From positions 1 to 64,000 of the forward strand of contig NZ_JBHRRZ010000017.1 of assembly GCF_042643265.1 (NCBI RefSeq): DNA of 64,000 nt, read 5' to 3'. This document shows, in pieces, positions 52,184 to 60,996 of the stretch. The notes under the pieces are model-generated. The model was not told the DNA's origin. It was given only the letters and a program-made list of their open reading frames with translations, and made no database searches. This stretch comes from Virgibacillus_O sediminis (GTDB lineage Bacteria > Bacillota > Bacilli > Bacillales > Amphibacillaceae). Position numbers and translations under genes: made by a program. Positions within the stretch are counted from its first letter, which is position 1; each line of letters starts with the position of its first letter.

Positions 52184-52786
52184 TCATTTAATTTTCACGG
52201 CAAGCATATCAATATACTTCTCCATTTCGGCCAATGTCTCCTGATAAACATGAAGGTCACCGCCGAATGGATCGGATATATCATAATTGATGAGGTCCGC
52301 TTCAAGCTGCTGGATATGTTCCGCATCTTCACGGAGGTGCTCCCTCAGCTTGCGATCCAGCACCTTATTATCAAATTTCCTTTCATTTTCCTGAATGAAC
52401 AGAGAACGTTTTTCCTCGTAATCCGCATAGGCTTTCTTCAGCCGGTCCCATACCTGTCTATCGGTATCAGAGACATATTCCTTCAACGTGTAGTACTTAT
52501 CTTGGAAACTCGGATATTCCATAATCAACGATTGTTTATGTTGTGTGGTCATTGTCAGCACAATGTCTGCCCATTGCAGGAGAGTTGGGACCACTGGCTG
52601 GGATAGATGATCCGCCTCCACACCTTTTTCCTTCAATGCACGAATGGCATTCGCATTGGCGCGCTGATTTTTCCCGGCAAAAATTCCCGCCGACTGGACC
52701 TCGGCCTCAGGCACTTTTCTCTTCAGCAGTGCCTCCGCCATCGGACTTCGGCATGTATTTCCCGTGCATACAAACAAAATTTTCAT
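52184..52786 (-). CDS. ywlE: Low-molecular-weight phosphatase, YwlE-type protein-arginine phosphatase, with insertion
   Basis: 200 residues. P-loop VCTGNTCRSP with Cys7, Arg13 and the Thr11 that gives arginine-phosphate preference in YwlE; the general-acid Asp172 is in DPFGG. YwlE reverses McsB arginine phosphorylation. Typical YwlE has about 150 residues; here a charged helical insertion (about 107-167, KKAYADYEEKRSLFIQENER and onward) sits just before the acid loop. GGGGGATC site. Confidence 0.88.
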   Translation of the reverse strand: MKILFVCTGNTCRSPMAEALLKRKVPEAEVQSAGIFAGKNQRANANAIRALKEKGVEADHLSQPVVPTLLQWADIVLTMTTQHKQSLIMEYPSFQDKYYTLKEYVSDTDRQVWDRLKKAYADYEEKRSLFIQENERKFDNKVLDRKLREHLREDAEHIQQLEADLINYDISDPFGGDLHVYQETLAEMEKYIDMLAVKIK

Positions 52787-52925
52787 CCAAGATCCCCCGT
52801 TTCATTACTCTCCTTCAAATATATCATATGTATGGGAAAAACGAGAGGGGAAAGCAAGGGCATAAACAGGGCGGATGCCAGGCAGAAATATACATCCAGG
52901 TGAATAGAGAAGCTGCATATACCAT

Positions 52926-53480
52926 TCAGCCGAATAATACATGCAGCCCAAATCCGCAGAGGATGCTGCCTCCCAATATTTCGCTGTATATCCCAAGCAG
53001 CCCCTGCACTTTCCGCCCGAGCAACATGCCGCTCCATGCCAGCATCATGCTGATGGCTCCGAAAAGCATCAGGGCCAGCATGATTTTCACTCCGGAAAGC
53101 CCGAGGCTGAGACCGACGGAGAAACTGTCAATGCTTACACTGAAGGCCAGCAGGAGCAGCCCAACCCCGACCGGCTGCATCGGGCTGGATGGCCCTTCCG
53201 AAAAGGCGGAAAATACCATTTGGGCGCCAATCCCGAACAGCAGCAGCCCTCCGGCAAGCGTGGTCAGCTGCCCGATTTGGGCAGAAAGGAATGTCCCGAG
53301 CAATATTCCTAAAAAAGGCATCACCACATGCATGATGCCGATAGTCAAGCCGATCAAGGCAATCCGCTTTAGCCGCAGCTGTTGCATACCAATGCCCAGA
53401 CAGACGGAAAAGGCGTCCATCCCGAGTGCGGCTGCCATAAATACCAATGAGACGATTTCCGCTATGTAATACCCCTGCAT
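52926..53480 (-). CDS. mntP: Manganese efflux pump MntP
   Basis: 184 residues; ATG with GGGGGGAG upstream. Six membrane helices with the paired acidic motifs LGMDAFSVCLGIG and VSIDSFSVGLSLG that bind manganese. Same position as B. subtilis ywlD. No yybP-ykoY manganese riboswitch fits in the short upstream region. Confidence 0.9.
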   Translation of the reverse strand: MQGYYIAEIVSLVFMAAALGMDAFSVCLGIGMQQLRLKRIALIGLTIGIMHVVMPFLGILLGTFLSAQIGQLTTLAGGLLLFGIGAQMVFSAFSEGPSSPMQPVGVGLLLLAFSVSIDSFSVGLSLGLSGVKIMLALMLFGAISMMLAWSGMLLGRKVQGLLGIYSEILGGSILCGFGLHVLFG

Positions 53481-53566
53481 TCGATCTCCCCCCTGCACAT
53501 GCTTATTAACTATATGCATGTCCAAGGGGGAATATGATGGGTGCAATGCAGGCCATCAAAGGGCGC

Positions 53567-54595
53567 CTAATCCAACAGCACGTAATCACTTGCGGCTTTT
53601 TTCAGCCGGTTCATGACTGCCTGGCCAAGTCCCTCTTCCGGAAAAGCTTCACAGATAATGAGGTCGATATCCCCTTCCTTAAAGGTCCGCAGCCCGTCAT
53701 AGAGATTTGCTGCGATTTCCGCGATATTTTCACCTAGCTCCATCTTGTGATCTGCATCCAGCAGTCCGGAAAGAGCGGTTCCGGCAAGCAAGCCGACCCG
53801 CTTCCCGTTCTGCTTTTCCCTGTCAATCAGATCCTGAATGGCTTGTATATTCCCTTTCACCAGCCATAAAGGCACCTCAGGAGAATAATGCCTGTATTTC
53901 ATGCCGGGCGCTTTCGGCCGATCATTCTCCCCGGCAAGAGCAGGGTCGACCATCACTTTGCCGATCACCTTCTCCAGCTGTTCCCGGGTAATGCCGCCTG
54001 GGCGGAGGATGATTGGAATCTCCTCGGTACAGTCCACCACGGTGGATTCCAAGCCGACACCCGTCGGTCCTCCGTCCAACAGCCCAGCAATCTTTCCATT
54101 CAGATCGGCCCAGACATGATCTGCCGTTGTCGGGCTCGGCTTACCGGACAGGTTCGCACTCGGCGCAGCAACCGGCAAACCGCAGGCCTTGAGCAGTTCA
54201 TAGGCAACCGGATGGTCGGGAATGCGCACACCAATCGTAGGGAGTCCGGCCGTGACGTTCTCAGCACAGGCACCATTGCTCGGCAGCACCAAGGTCAACG
54301 GCCCGGGAGCGAAGGCATCCAGCAGCTTTTCCACATATGGAAGCGGGCGCTCTACCAGCTGATACAGCTGCTCCCTTCCAGCAATATGAGCAATCAGGGG
54401 ATTATCCTGCGGGCGGCCTTTCGCTGCAAAGATCTTTGCTACAGCTTCTTCCCTCGTCGCATCTGCCCCCAGACCATAGACAGTCTCGGTTGGGAAGGAG
54501 ACGGCTTCCCCTCTTCTCAGGAGCTCTGCCGCTTCCTGAATCGCTTGGTTGTTCCATCTTCCATTCTCCTGTATCTTCCATCTTGTTGTTTCCAT
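53567..54595 (-). CDS. tsaC: L-threonylcarbamoyladenylate synthase (Sua5/TsaC)
   Basis: 342 residues, the long Sua5 form (B. subtilis ywlC). Makes TC-AMP for the t6A tRNA modification. YrdC domain (about 15-200): AVSFPTETVYGLGADATREE, KIFAAKGRPQDNPLIAHI, PSANLSGKPSPTTADHV. C-terminal Sua5 domain follows the KAPGMKYRHYSPEVPLWLV linker. ATG with AGAGGGAAG upstream. Confidence 0.94.
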   Translation of the reverse strand: METTRWKIQENGRWNNQAIQEAAELLRRGEAVSFPTETVYGLGADATREEAVAKIFAAKGRPQDNPLIAHIAGREQLYQLVERPLPYVEKLLDAFAPGPLTLVLPSNGACAENVTAGLPTIGVRIPDHPVAYELLKACGLPVAAPSANLSGKPSPTTADHVWADLNGKIAGLLDGGPTGVGLESTVVDCTEEIPIILRPGGITREQLEKVIGKVMVDPALAGENDRPKAPGMKYRHYSPEVPLWLVKGNIQAIQDLIDREKQNGKRVGLLAGTALSGLLDADHKMELGENIAEIAANLYDGLRTFKEGDIDLIICEAFPEEGLGQAVMNRLKKAASDYVLLD

Positions 54596-54695
54596 CGCAT
54601 CTTCCCTCTTTTCTATCCTACATTTTAGAGGATAATCCACAGGGAGTAAAACATTATAGAAGGACCTGGGGATAAATCTTCTTAGCAAATCATAT

Positions 54696-54731
54696 TAAAA
54701 ATCCCGTGGAATGTTTATCCACAGGATTTTT
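54696..54731 (-). terminator. Terminator after the GNAT gene
   Basis: On the minus strand AAAAATCCTGTGGATA pairs with TCCACGGGATTTTT across one G-T position. Confidence 0.75.
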
Positions 54732-54847
54732 GTTTTATCGACGGCTTTCAACAAGATCAGCCTTCATTTTATACACAGAAATATTCGTTTACTCACATTT
54801 TTCCAACAAGTTACCCACATGCCCCTGTGGATACTGTGTATATCTTA

Positions 54848-55249
54848 TTATGATACGCTGTAGGACCACCAATTTCCTTCAGATGCACGGTATCTATCCA
54901 CAACTGCGTGTTCATTCTGGGGATGGAATTGAAGGGCTTCCAATAATAAATCCAGGAATGGCTGATGACTGTGGACAAACAGCTTTTTGGCATTTTTCTT
55001 GCGGGCCAATGTCAAAATGGCATCCAGCAGGAATGGCAGTCTGGCTGCTTCTGCCTGTGTGATATACAGCTTCTTCAGCCAGTATACCCCGTCTTCCATC
55101 TCTTCCAGCTGAAAACTGCCCTCGATTACTCCATCAATTTCTACTACATAGCCTTTTAACAGCAGGCTTTCCTTCTGGATGCTCTCATTATTGCTTAAGT
55201 ACTTGTTCAACTTCTCCTCCGGTGCACGGTAGGCAGGAATCAGATTCAT
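54848..55249 (-). CDS. GNAT-like N-acetyltransferase (YwlB-like)
   Basis: 133 residues; AGGTGAG upstream. Short GNAT fold: YVVEIDGVIEGSFQLEEMED, WLKKLYITQAEAARLPFLLD (place of the acetyl-CoA loop, without a clear R/Q-x-x-G-x-G/A motif), then LFVHSHQPFLDLLLEALQFH. Gene order points to the ywlB position between spoIIR and ywlC. Substrate unknown; cofactor binding may be weak or lost. Confidence 0.6.
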   Translation of the reverse strand: MNLIPAYRAPEEKLNKYLSNNESIQKESLLLKGYVVEIDGVIEGSFQLEEMEDGVYWLKKLYITQAEAARLPFLLDAILTLARKKNAKKLFVHSHQPFLDLLLEALQFHPQNEHAVVDRYRASEGNWWSYSVS

Positions 55250-55319
55250 GTGCAGCTCACCTCTATTTTTTAGTCTAGTATTGGCTGATTTCTATCATTC
55301 TATGCACATCATCTCTACT

Positions 55320-55931
55320 TCATGACCAGCCGAGCCATTCAAACAGAAAGAATTTCACTTCCGTCTCTTCCTCGGCTGCTTCCTGCTCTTCCAATCCCTG
55401 CTCATCCCCTTCAGCAGCTGCCACGGAGGTGCCATTGGAGAAGTCCAGAAAACACAGCGGCGGGAAGAGGACACACCACCAATTGGCGCCTTCTGCCTCG
55501 CCGATCGAGATCAGCACTGCCTCGTATTCACCCTCTGGATAAAGATAGTTTCCATACAGCTTTGTTGGAAAGCTGATATTCTTGCCATATTCCACCTCAA
55601 AGGACTGCTCCTTGCCTTCCTCCTGCAGCACCTCGGCAACCACTGCTTCCACCTGTGGAATGCGCTCGGCAATCAATTCCCTTGCCACATCAATATCTGT
55701 GAGATGCTGGACCCAGTCGGTAATCTCCTCATTCACACGGTCTCTGATCACCCGTTTCAATTCCTGGTCTTCCTCGCTGTCACTGTTGGCCAGAATCCGG
55801 AGGCGGATCGCTTCATCCGGGATTACCTGAAATTCCATGACTTCTTCATCTATTTGTTCACTGACTCCCTGTGCCGGCAGACTAAAAAAAATTAAAAGAA
55901 ATATAAAAGCAAAAAATACTAGTTTCCTCAT
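55320..55931 (-). CDS. spoIIR: Stage II sporulation protein R
   Basis: 203 residues; AAGGGGGAAGG upstream. Forespore-secreted signal that triggers pro-sigma-E processing by SpoIIGA. Signal peptide (1-22), then FQVIPDEAIRLRILANSDSE and the conserved GANWWCVLFPPLCFLD motif. The C-terminus has an acidic Ala/Glu stretch before a final FFLFEWLGWS. Confidence 0.93.
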   Translation of the reverse strand: MRKLVFFAFIFLLIFFSLPAQGVSEQIDEEVMEFQVIPDEAIRLRILANSDSEEDQELKRVIRDRVNEEITDWVQHLTDIDVARELIAERIPQVEAVVAEVLQEEGKEQSFEVEYGKNISFPTKLYGNYLYPEGEYEAVLISIGEAEGANWWCVLFPPLCFLDFSNGTSVAAAEGDEQGLEEQEAAEEETEVKFFLFEWLGWS

Positions 55932-56011
55932 TTGTCCTTCCCCCTTGGAACTGTTCTATCCACAGTATGGGCAGAGCCAAATGATTCTAAACTAGTATTC
56001 TCGCAAAATTC

Positions 56012-56860
56012 CTATTTAATTTCGGCGGCAACGATCCGGTCCTTCCCGTTGATATCCTGAATGACTTCCGGTTTGCTTTGCGGAAAAACCTGTTTGATGA
56101 TATGCTGGACAGCTTTCCCTTGCTGATAGCCGATTTCAAACGCAAGCAGGCCGCCCTCAGCCAGCAGATGCTTCGCCTGGGAGGTAAGCTGCTTATAGGC
56201 AGCAAGCCCTTCCTCCTCCGCAAAAAGCGCAAGCTCCGGATCAAAATTCCGTACGGTGTCGGATAAGGATGGTGCTTCTTCTTCAGAAATATAGGGCGGA
56301 TTGGACACAATGACATCCGCTTTTACCCCCAGGCCGATGAGAGGCTTCAAGAAATCACCTTCCAGAAAACGCACATCCGCCCCAAGGTTCTCCGCGTTTG
56401 CCTTGGCTGTTTCCAGTGCTTTGGCGGATATATCTGTGGCATACACTTGCGAGCCAGGCAGTTCCAGGGCAAGGGTAGCAGCAATGACACCACTGCCCGT
56501 ACCTGCGTCCATTATGACTGGACGCTCTATTTTGACGCTCATGAGAATATGCTGGATGAGCTCTTCTGTCTCCGGCCGCGGAATCAGGACGTGCCGATTG
56601 ACGGTGAATTCCCTTCCCCAAAACATCTCCCGGCCGGTCAGATGCTGGACGGGCACCCCTGTTGCCGCATGACTTTGTATATCTTCCGTAAATGCTTCAA
56701 CCACATCATGAGGCAAAGGCTCGCGCATCTGCATCAGAAACTGGCTCCGCGACAAACCGAGATGGTATTGCAGCAGGATTTCCGCCACTCTTGCTTCCCG
56801 TTTATGTTCTTCTAAAAAAGAAGAAGCCCATTGAAGGACTTCATACTGTTTCCTGCTCAT
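56012..56860 (-). CDS. prmC: Release factor glutamine methyltransferase PrmC
   Basis: 282 residues; the ATG two bases past the prfA stop is preferred to an upstream TTG inside prfA. Methylates the GGQ glutamine of RF1/RF2. SAM motif MDAGTGSGVIAATLALELPG and the NPPY catalytic motif DVIVSNPPYIS are present. Coupled to prfA. Confidence 0.95.
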   Translation of the reverse strand: MSRKQYEVLQWASSFLEEHKREARVAEILLQYHLGLSRSQFLMQMREPLPHDVVEAFTEDIQSHAATGVPVQHLTGREMFWGREFTVNRHVLIPRPETEELIQHILMSVKIERPVIMDAGTGSGVIAATLALELPGSQVYATDISAKALETAKANAENLGADVRFLEGDFLKPLIGLGVKADVIVSNPPYISEEEAPSLSDTVRNFDPELALFAEEEGLAAYKQLTSQAKHLLAEGGLLAFEIGYQQGKAVQHIIKQVFPQSKPEVIQDINGKDRIVAAEIK

Positions 56861-56861
56861 G

Positions 56862-57932
56862 TTATTCACCAATCTGTTCCAGTTTCTTCGCCTGCTCTTC
56901 CATCAACAGGGCATCGACAAATTCATCGAGCTTGCCCTGCATCACCTGGTCCAGCTTCTGGATGGTGAGGCCGATACGATGGTCTGTCACACGGTTCTGC
57001 GGATAATTATACGTCCGGATCCGCTCAGAACGGTCCCCAGTACCAACCGCAGACTTCCGGTTTTCATCATACTCCGCCTGTGCTTCCTGCTGATATTTAT
57101 CATAAATGCGGGCACGCAGCACTTTCATGGCCTTTTCTTTGTTCTTGATCTGGGACTTTTCATCCTGGATGGAAACCACAATCCCTGTCGGCTCATGGGT
57201 TAGACGGACAGCAGACATGGTTGTGTTGACACTCTGGCCTCCAGGGCCGCTGGATGCGAAGGTGTCCACACGGATATCCTTCTCATGCACTTCCACTTCC
57301 ACTTCCTCTGCTTCCGGCAGTACGGCTACCGTGGCAGTGGAAGTATGGATACGTCCGCCAGATTCCGTTTCCGGCACACGCTGCACGCGGTGTGCACCAT
57401 TTTCGTATTTCAGTCGGGAATAGGCGCCCTCTCCCTTAATCAAGAAGATGATCTCTTTATATCCGCCTACACCAGTGGAGCTTGCCTCCATCACTTCGAT
57501 TTTCCAGCCGAGCGACTCCGCATAGCGGGAGTACATCCGGTACAGGTCGCCAGCGAACAATGCAGCTTCATCTCCACCAGCAGCCCCGCGGATTTCCATG
57601 AATACATCTTTCTCATCATTCGGATCCTTCGGCAGCAAGAGAATTCTCATCTTCTCTTCCAGCTCTTCCTTGGATTCCTGCAATTCGGAGATTTCCGCCT
57701 TCACCATTTCTTCCATTTCATTATCCAAGCTGTCCTCCAGCATCTCTTTTGCATCTTTCAGCTGGCTGGTAACATCTTTATATTCCCGGTATGCTTGCAC
57801 GACATCCTCCAAGCCCGCCTGCTCCTTGGAATACTCGCGAAGCTTGCCTGTTTCATTAATAACCTCTGGATCACTCAGCAATTCATTCAATTTATTGTAA
57901 CGATCCTCAAGCGCTTGCAATCGGTCTAACAT
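56862..57932 (-). CDS. prfA: Peptide chain release factor 1
   Basis: 356 residues; ATG with AAGAGGTG upstream. Reads UAA/UAG: the P-x-T tripeptide is PET in RVQRVPETESGGRIHTSTAT, and GGQ is in FASSGPGGQSVNTTMSAVRL. Full length. Next gene prmC starts two bases after its stop. Confidence 0.97.
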   Translation of the reverse strand: MLDRLQALEDRYNKLNELLSDPEVINETGKLREYSKEQAGLEDVVQAYREYKDVTSQLKDAKEMLEDSLDNEMEEMVKAEISELQESKEELEEKMRILLLPKDPNDEKDVFMEIRGAAGGDEAALFAGDLYRMYSRYAESLGWKIEVMEASSTGVGGYKEIIFLIKGEGAYSRLKYENGAHRVQRVPETESGGRIHTSTATVAVLPEAEEVEVEVHEKDIRVDTFASSGPGGQSVNTTMSAVRLTHEPTGIVVSIQDEKSQIKNKEKAMKVLRARIYDKYQQEAQAEYDENRKSAVGTGDRSERIRTYNYPQNRVTDHRIGLTIQKLDQVMQGKLDEFVDALLMEEQAKKLEQIGE

Positions 57933-57997
57933 CACGTTCACCTCTTTTTCGATTAACAGTATAATTATAGTATACACAAGGGGTCAGGTCAAAGTTA

Positions 57998-58080
57998 TTT
58001 GGGCTGGGCGCGGTGGGTGGTGCTGCGGCCCGAGTGCGGGTGCTGAAGCCCAAGTGAGTGGGCATGCGGCCCGAGTCGAA
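57998..58080 (+). repeat. Short copy of the GC-rich 21-bp family (array H)
   Basis: GCCCGAGTGCGGGTGCTGAA, GCCCAAGTGAGTGGGCATGC and GCCCGAGTCG follow one another at 20-21 base steps between the tdk terminator and prfA. Same core as array G, but here it runs opposite to the flanking genes. Confidence 0.75.
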
Positions 58081-58104
58081 ATAGGCATCCAACCCTGGAT
58101 ATAT

Positions 58105-58131
58105 AAAAAGTGCCTGTATAGGCACTTTTTT
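58105..58131 (-). terminator. Terminator of tdk
   Basis: AAAAAGTGCCT and AGGCACTTTTT form an 11-bp stem with a four-base loop, overlapping the tdk stop. Confidence 0.9.
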
Positions 58132-58750
58132 AATTGGAGCTTTCGGTTAGGCTCTTTATTTTTTTGCTTTTGGGTTTATTCGGCACTTCATGATGATGGC
58201 GGCATCTAGGCTCGTAGGATTCCGATGCACCGACCAATATGATCGGGTCGTCGTAGGAAGCAGGCTTGCCGTCAATCAGGCGCTGGGTGCGGCTAGCAGG
58301 AGAACCGCAAACCGGACATATGGCATTCAGCTTGGTCATCGATTCGCATAATGCCATCAGCTCAGGCATGACTCCGAATGGCTCGCCGCGGAAATCGGTA
58401 TCCAGCCCGGCGGCGATGACACGGATTCCCTGATTGGCCAGCGTTTCAGCAACTTCGACAATATCTTCATCAAAGAATTGGACCTCGTCAATTCCGACGA
58501 TATCCACATTTTCATCTACATGCTCCAGAATTTCCCATGACTCTTTAACAGGCCGGGCCACGGTCGACGAGCCATTGTGGGAGACAACGGATTCCTCGTC
58601 ATACCGGTTATCAATGGCCGGCTTGAATACACGAACAGACAAATTTCCATAGGTAGCCCTGCGGACACGGCGGATGAGCTCCTCCGACTTGCCTGAAAAC
58701 ATGCTGCCGCAAATGACCTCGACCCACCCGCTTTGTTTCATTACATACAT
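58130..58750 (-). CDS. tdk: Thymidine kinase
   Basis: 206 residues; GAAGGAG upstream. Type II thymidine kinase: P-loop CGSMFSGKSEELIRRVRRA, IVGIDEVQFFDEDIVEVAE, lasso with zinc Cys in CPVCGSPASRTQRL and the late RCRHH pair, plus the substrate tyrosine region GASESYEPRCR. Same place as in B. subtilis. Confidence 0.96.
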   Translation of the reverse strand: MYVMKQSGWVEVICGSMFSGKSEELIRRVRRATYGNLSVRVFKPAIDNRYDEESVVSHNGSSTVARPVKESWEILEHVDENVDIVGIDEVQFFDEDIVEVAETLANQGIRVIAAGLDTDFRGEPFGVMPELMALCESMTKLNAICPVCGSPASRTQRLIDGKPASYDDPIILVGASESYEPRCRHHHEVPNKPKSKKIKSLTESSN

Positions 58751-58861
58751 TCTAGGTTCTCCTTCTCCATTTGGTCTGCACGATTATGTATACAAGCAGT
58801 AATAGTTTACCACTTTTACTGCTTTTTCTAACCGTTTTTTTCTGGTAATAAAAGTAAAAGA

Positions 58862-58889
58862 ACAGGCAAAATATAGACATTTTGCCTGT
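58862..58889 (-). terminator. Terminator of rpmE
   Basis: ACAGGCAAAAT and ATTTTGCCTGT form an 11-bp stem with a six-base loop, followed by TCTTTTAC on the minus strand. Confidence 0.85.
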
Positions 58890-58919
58890 CCTCTTCCTAA
58901 CTCTTCCATAAATTAAAGA

Positions 58920-58985
58920 TGGAAGGTCGGCTAAAGCCGCCGCTCCCGGTGGCAGCGCCGACCCACCCGCTAAAGGCGGGTACAG
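58920..58985 (-). repeat. Double-hairpin element between rpmE and its terminator
   Basis: On the minus strand ACCCGC-CTTTA-GCGGGT is a first hairpin; GGTCGGC ... GCCGACC closes a second one containing CGCTGCCACCGGGAGCGGCG. GC-rich against an AT-rich setting, directly after the rpmE stop. Possibly a dispersed repeat or the remnant of an IS605-type end. Confidence 0.5.
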
Positions 58986-58989
58986 CCTC

Positions 58990-59235
58990 TTAGTTCATAT
59001 TATATTTTTTCTTGAATCGGTCTACACGGCCGCCGACTTTATCAGCTTTTTGCTTACCAGTGTAGAATGGGTGTGAAGCAGAGCTGATTTCCACGCGAAT
59101 CAATGGGTACGTGTTACCGTCTTCCCATTCGATGGTTTCGTCGGAGCTCTTAGTTGAGCCAGTCAGAAATTTGTAATCAGAACTAGTATCAAGAAATACT
59201 ACTTTTCTGTATTCTGGATGAAGATCCTTTTTCAT
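58990..59235 (-). CDS. rpmE: 50S ribosomal protein L31 type B
   Basis: 81 residues; AAAGGAGTGG upstream. MKKDLHPEYRKVVFLDTSSD, HPFYTGKQKADKVGGRVDRF, and no cysteines: this is the zinc-free type B (L31B) form. In B. subtilis the rpmE gene next to rho and tdk encodes the zinc-binding type A, and the type B (ytiA) is a separate zinc-starvation gene. Here type B occupies the housekeeping locus. Confidence 0.93.
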   Translation of the reverse strand: MKKDLHPEYRKVVFLDTSSDYKFLTGSTKSSDETIEWEDGNTYPLIRVEISSASHPFYTGKQKADKVGGRVDRFKKKYNMN

Positions 59236-59391
59236 GTCTTTCCACTCCTTTTTGCCCTGAATCCTTTGGAAACAGAGTTATTGTAAGAGATGTCACAGGT
59301 ACAATACCTTCTCTAAACTCACATAGAAAGATTATAACAGTCCGGGAGGGTGAATGCAATAGCAGGGCTGGATAAAGTTATTGCCAATCCG

Positions 59392-60672
59392 CTATTTCTT
59401 CATACCCTTCCGTTTCATCTCCTGGTCCATTTGCTGTAGGAACTCTTCGTTGGATTTGGATGCTTTCAGTTTTCTCAGGAAGCGGTCCAGGAAGTCATGG
59501 GAATCCTGCATAGTTTTGCGGATTGTCCACATTTTGTCCAGATGGTCCTTATCAAGCAGCAGCTCTTCCTTCCTTGTACCGGATTTGAGAATGTCCATGG
59601 CCGGGAAAATCCGGCGCTGAGCCAGATTGCGGTCTAGATGAAGCTCCATATTGCCAGTACCTTTGAACTCTTCATAAATGACGTCATCCATACGCGAGCC
59701 GGTATCTACCAAAGCGGTAGCCAGCACCGTGAAGCTGCCGCCTTCTTCGATGTTCCGAGCAGCCCCAAAGAAGCGCTTCGGACGGTGGAATGCTGCAGGG
59801 TCAATACCGCCGGAGAGTGTACGCCCGCTTGGCGGGATCGCCAGGTTATAGGCACGTGCCAACCTGGTGATACTGTCCATCAGGACGATGACATCACGCT
59901 TATGCTCCACCAGCCGCATCGCCCGCTCGAGCACCAATTCGGAAACCTTGATATGGTTCTCCGGCACTTCGTCGAACGTCGAACTTACCACGTCTACATC
60001 CGGTGATACCGAACGCTCAATATCAGTGACTTCCTCTGGGCGCTCATCAACCAGGAGGATGATCAGTTTAGCTTTCGGATGGTTTTGTGTGACGCTGTTG
60101 GCAATTTCCTTCAGCAGCATCGTCTTACCGGCTTTTGGAGGAGCGACAATCAGTCCGCGCTGTCCAAAGCCTACCGGTGTCATCAAATCCATGATCCTGG
60201 TGGAAAGCGTACCCTTCTCATTTTCCAGCTTCATCAGCCTGTCCGGATAGAGTGCAGTCAATGCAGGGAAATGTACACGGTCTTTGGAGGAATCGGGGTC
60301 TTCGTCGTTGACGGCGTCCACATGCAGCAGCCCGTAGTATCGTTCGTTCTCTTTTGGCGGCCGGACCTTCCCGGAAACTTTATCCCCGTTCCGGAGGTCG
60401 AACCTGCGGATTTGGGAGGCGGAAATATAGATATCTTCCGCGCTTGCTGAGTAATTGATCGGCCTCAAAAATCCGAAGCCTTCGGAAGGAATGATTTCAA
60501 GCACACCATCCATAAACAGGAAGCCGTCTTTCTCAGCCTGCGCTTTCAAGATGGCAAAGATCAGTTCCCTTTTGGTCAATTTCGCATAATAGGAAACCTT
60601 ATATTCTTTGGCCAATGCGTATATTTCTTTCAATGTTAATGTCTCCAGATGGGAGATTGTCAATTCTGCCAT
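59392..60672 (-). CDS. rho: Transcription termination factor Rho
   Basis: 426 residues from ATG (an upstream TTG adds four). RNA-dependent hexameric ATPase. N-terminal SAP-like helices (LTLKEIYALAKEYKVSYYAK), cold-shock-like RNA domain with GFGFLRP, P-loop VAPPKAGKTMLLKEIANSV, and SITRLARAYNLAIPPSGRTL. Weak ribosome site GTGGTG; a pyrimidine-rich leader precedes it. Confidence 0.97.
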   Translation of the reverse strand: MAELTISHLETLTLKEIYALAKEYKVSYYAKLTKRELIFAILKAQAEKDGFLFMDGVLEIIPSEGFGFLRPINYSASAEDIYISASQIRRFDLRNGDKVSGKVRPPKENERYYGLLHVDAVNDEDPDSSKDRVHFPALTALYPDRLMKLENEKGTLSTRIMDLMTPVGFGQRGLIVAPPKAGKTMLLKEIANSVTQNHPKAKLIILLVDERPEEVTDIERSVSPDVDVVSSTFDEVPENHIKVSELVLERAMRLVEHKRDVIVLMDSITRLARAYNLAIPPSGRTLSGGIDPAAFHRPKRFFGAARNIEEGGSFTVLATALVDTGSRMDDVIYEEFKGTGNMELHLDRNLAQRRIFPAMDILKSGTRKEELLLDKDHLDKMWTIRKTMQDSHDFLDRFLRKLKASKSNEEFLQQMDQEMKRKGMKK

Positions 60673-60951
60673 GATATTCACCACGCCTATCAGTTTTTAG
60701 TTCAGTTTTAAAAATAAAATATATGAATGCCTTTTTTAGGAAGGTCTTTCCGAAGATTTGGAAGAATGGTCAGAAGATAGATTGGAAGTCCGAAGAGTCA
60801 CGGAAATAGAATAAGTATATTTATGATAGCCAATATCATCTTCACATATACCATATATTACTCTTTCAGTTAGCAATATTCAACTCTATTTTAAAGTTTT
60901 GCTAGATAACGGTGATTCCGCAAGATGGCGGCACCCCTTTGGAACCTACAC
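60673..60951 (-). promoter_or_regulatory. Leader and promoter region of rho
   Basis: No gene. As rho mRNA, the part complementary to 60740-60810 is rich in C and U (CTTCGGACTTCC, ATCTATCTTCTGACC, ATTCTTCCAAATCTTC) with little stable folding, the type of sequence Rho binds. B. subtilis rho is autoregulated, so a similar site is plausible here. Confidence 0.4.
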
Positions 60952-60985
60952 AAAAGGAAGCCAGAATAAAATATGGCTTCCTTTT
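60952..60985 (-). terminator. Terminator of glpX
   Basis: AAAAGGAAGCCA and TGGCTTCCTTTT form a 12-bp stem on both strands just after the glpX stop. Confidence 0.85.
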
Positions 60986-60996
60986 GGTAGATTTAA

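Noticed and set aside
51933..52191. Small ORFs on both strands in the rpiB gap
   Set aside because: No ribosome site, no hydrophobic or domain pattern, and they overlap each other.
53481..53566. Manganese riboswitch upstream of mntP
   Set aside because: Only about 86 bases separate the genes and no yybP-ykoY core is present.
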